Below, in pieces: positions 6,748 through 7,116 of a stretch of DNA of 7,116 nt (position 1 is the first letter of the stretch; each line of letters begins with the position of its first letter). The stretch covers positions 1-7,116 of the forward strand of contig CAKUKL010000074.1 in NCBI GenBank assembly GCA_934662925.1, written 5' to 3'. The position numbers and the translations under genes are program-made. Origin of the DNA: an uncultured Oscillospiraceae bacterium (lineage in GTDB: Bacteria > Bacillota > Clostridia > Oscillospirales > Oscillospiraceae). The notes beneath the pieces were generated by a model. It did no database searches. It was not told the origin of the DNA and saw only the letters and a program-made list of their open reading frames with translations.

Positions 6748-6776
6748 TTGCAATTTCGTTCACAATCTGTTAGTAT
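6748..6776 (+). promoter_or_regulatory. Promoter of the uraA leader transcript
   Basis: TTGCAA (6748-6753) and TAGTAT (6771-6776) are separated by exactly 17 bp within an AT-rich stretch; a T-rich region at 6721-6747 could act as an UP-like element. The predicted start is near 6783, leaving about 160 nt of leader before the permease ATG. Confidence 0.75.
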
Positions 6777-6804
6777 ATGACGAAATGAGAAAGGGGGAGA
6801 CGAA

Positions 6805-6876
6805 ATGTTCGCGTACCGGTGCAAGCGCTTTCACGGTCCGCGGGCTTTGTGTTTCCATTTTTCCCATGCAGGGTAA
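6805..6876 (+). CDS. Leader peptide of the uraA-like permease (23 aa)
   Basis: The ORF runs ATG (6805) to TAA (6874-6876) and encodes 23 residues beginning MFAYRCKRFH. The upstream GAGAAAGGGGGAGA (6787-6800) matches the ribosome binding site before the permease in 13 of 14 bases and sits four bases from the ATG, which strongly suggests real translation. The last third uses TTG, TGT, TTT and CAT codons, unlike the C/G-ending codons of the neighbouring genes, as if the U-rich RNA rather than the peptide were selected. No run of one amino acid's codons is present (three His are scattered near the end), so classical amino-acid attenuation is less likely. Its stop codon abuts the terminator stem, so a terminating ribosome would cover the left arm. 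The peptide itself probably has no function. Confidence 0.55.
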   Translation: MFAYRCKRFHGPRALCFHFSHAG

Positions 6877-6910
6877 GACAATCGCCGTCTTGGTGGTTGT
6901 CTCTTTTTTT
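6876..6910 (+). terminator. Attenuator terminator upstream of uraA
   Basis: AGACAATCGCC (6876-6886) pairs with GGTGGTTGTCT (6892-6902), 11 pairs including two G-U wobbles, around the loop GTCTT. A C and seven Ts follow (6904-6910). It lies inside the leader, 34 bases before the permease ATG, so it must be conditional. The left arm starts on the last base of the leader-peptide stop codon. Confidence 0.88.
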
Positions 6911-6943
6911 GCCCTGCTGTAAACAAGAGAAAGGGAGAGATCT

Positions 6944-7116
6944 ATGAACAACCAAGAACCTATCCGCGACGCACGGACCCTCGGCTGGCCCAAGATGCTC
7001 ATTCTGGGCTTCCAGCATATGTTCGCCATGTTCGGCGCCACCATTCTGGTCCCCATCCTGACCAACCAGTACTTCACCGAGCTTGACGGCACTCAGTCCG
7101 GCCTGTCCATCCGCGT
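6944..7116 (+). CDS. uraA: Uracil permease, NCS2 family (3' end outside window)
   Basis: Only the first 57 residues are present. Residues 17-40 contain ILGFQHMFAMFGATILVPI, matching the first membrane helix of UraA/PyrP uracil:proton symporters (E. coli UraA has LQHLFAMFGATVLVPVL at the same place). The protein would import uracil, and possibly xanthine or other bases, across the cytoplasmic membrane for pyrimidine salvage. The start is set by GAGAAAGGGAGAGA at 6927-6940, three bases before the ATG. Expression should depend on read-through of the terminator at 6876-6910. The NCS2 family is secure; uracil rather than a purine is likely from the AMFGAT motif, but the substrate-binding helices are beyond the window. 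Confidence 0.88.
   Translation, partial: MNNQEPIRDARTLGWPKMLILGFQHMFAMFGATILVPILTNQYFTELDGTQSGLSIR

Larger units (their letters stand above)
6783..6943 (+). promoter_or_regulatory. uraA leader RNA, probable translation-coupled transcription attenuator
   Basis: In order the leader holds: a ribosome binding site; a 23-codon ORF; a hairpin inside the ORF (6810-6842); a U-rich run (6846-6862, 12 of 17 U); an intrinsic terminator (6876-6910); a second copy of the ribosome binding site; and the permease ATG. The layout is like the E. coli pyrBI attenuator. There, low UTP makes polymerase pause in a U-rich stretch, the leader ribosome catches up, and it prevents the terminator hairpin from forming. 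I see neither a PyrR-binding loop nor a purine-riboswitch core. The architecture is visible in the sequence; the UTP-sensing mechanism is inferred by analogy. Confidence 0.6.

Noticed and set aside
6468..6773. 101-codon plus-strand frame through the intergenic hairpins
   Set aside because: It starts inside the exporter gene, has no ribosome binding site of its own, and its codons are dictated by the inverted repeats.
6874..6910. Terminator at 6876-6910 as the end of a separate small RNA gene starting at 6783
   Set aside because: A short terminated RNA probably does exist, but the leader ORF, duplicated ribosome binding site and permease ATG 34 bases downstream make attenuation the simpler reading.
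6783..6943. PyrR-binding attenuator or purine riboswitch for the permease leader
   Set aside because: I see neither a PyrR-type loop (consensus like UCCAGAGAGG) nor the conserved purine-aptamer loops. A covariance-model search would settle it.
1..7116. CRISPR array, tRNA/rRNA genes, insertion sequence transposase
   Set aside because: No regularly spaced direct repeats, no tRNA-like cloverleaf or rRNA motif, and no transposase-like protein in any frame.

Overview
The window reads as a chromosomal piece of a GC-rich Bacillota, most likely a clostridial gut-type lineage near Oscillospiraceae. Four things suggest this: strong AGGAGG-type ribosome binding sites; AT-rich intergenic regions with TTGACA-type promoters next to GC-rich, GC3-biased genes; a Gram-positive-type LexA; and a transglutaminase protein carrying S-layer homology (SLH) repeats. 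The lineage is inferred from these features and was not tested by any search.

Layout. Bases 1-1099 are the 3' part of a gene for a surface protein with a transglutaminase-like domain followed by three SLH-like repeats. It converges on lexA (1174-1773, minus strand), with a 15-bp-stem bidirectional terminator between them. The divergent region 1774-2012 holds the lexA promoter with a LexA box touching its -35, and a second near-consensus promoter facing right. That second promoter drives a tight operon: a MarR-family regulator (2013-2522) and two half-size ABC exporter subunits (2529-4364 and 4364-6481). A perfect 13-bp palindrome lies just past the predicted transcription start and is the obvious candidate operator. 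The exporter pair has the asymmetric sequence signature of a heterodimeric multidrug-type exporter with one degenerate ATP site: Asp for the catalytic Glu and Gln for the switch His in the first subunit, and LSQGQ in place of LSGGQ in the second.

Bases 6482-6747 carry no gene that I can support, but contain five closely packed inverted repeats, at least two of them plausible terminators. A promoter at 6748-6776 then starts the transcript of a uracil permease gene (uraA-like, from 6944, cut by the window end).

The most interesting element is the roughly 160-nt leader of the uraA-like gene. It contains an unlisted 23-codon ORF (6805-6876) whose ribosome binding site is a near copy (13 of 14 bases) of the one in front of the permease. 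Next come a hairpin, a U-rich stretch (12 U in 17 nt), and a strong intrinsic terminator whose left arm begins at the last base of the leader stop codon. This has the layout of translation-coupled, UTP-sensing attenuation known from enterobacterial pyrBI, here on a pyrimidine transporter in a Gram-positive genome, where PyrR-type control would be the usual expectation.
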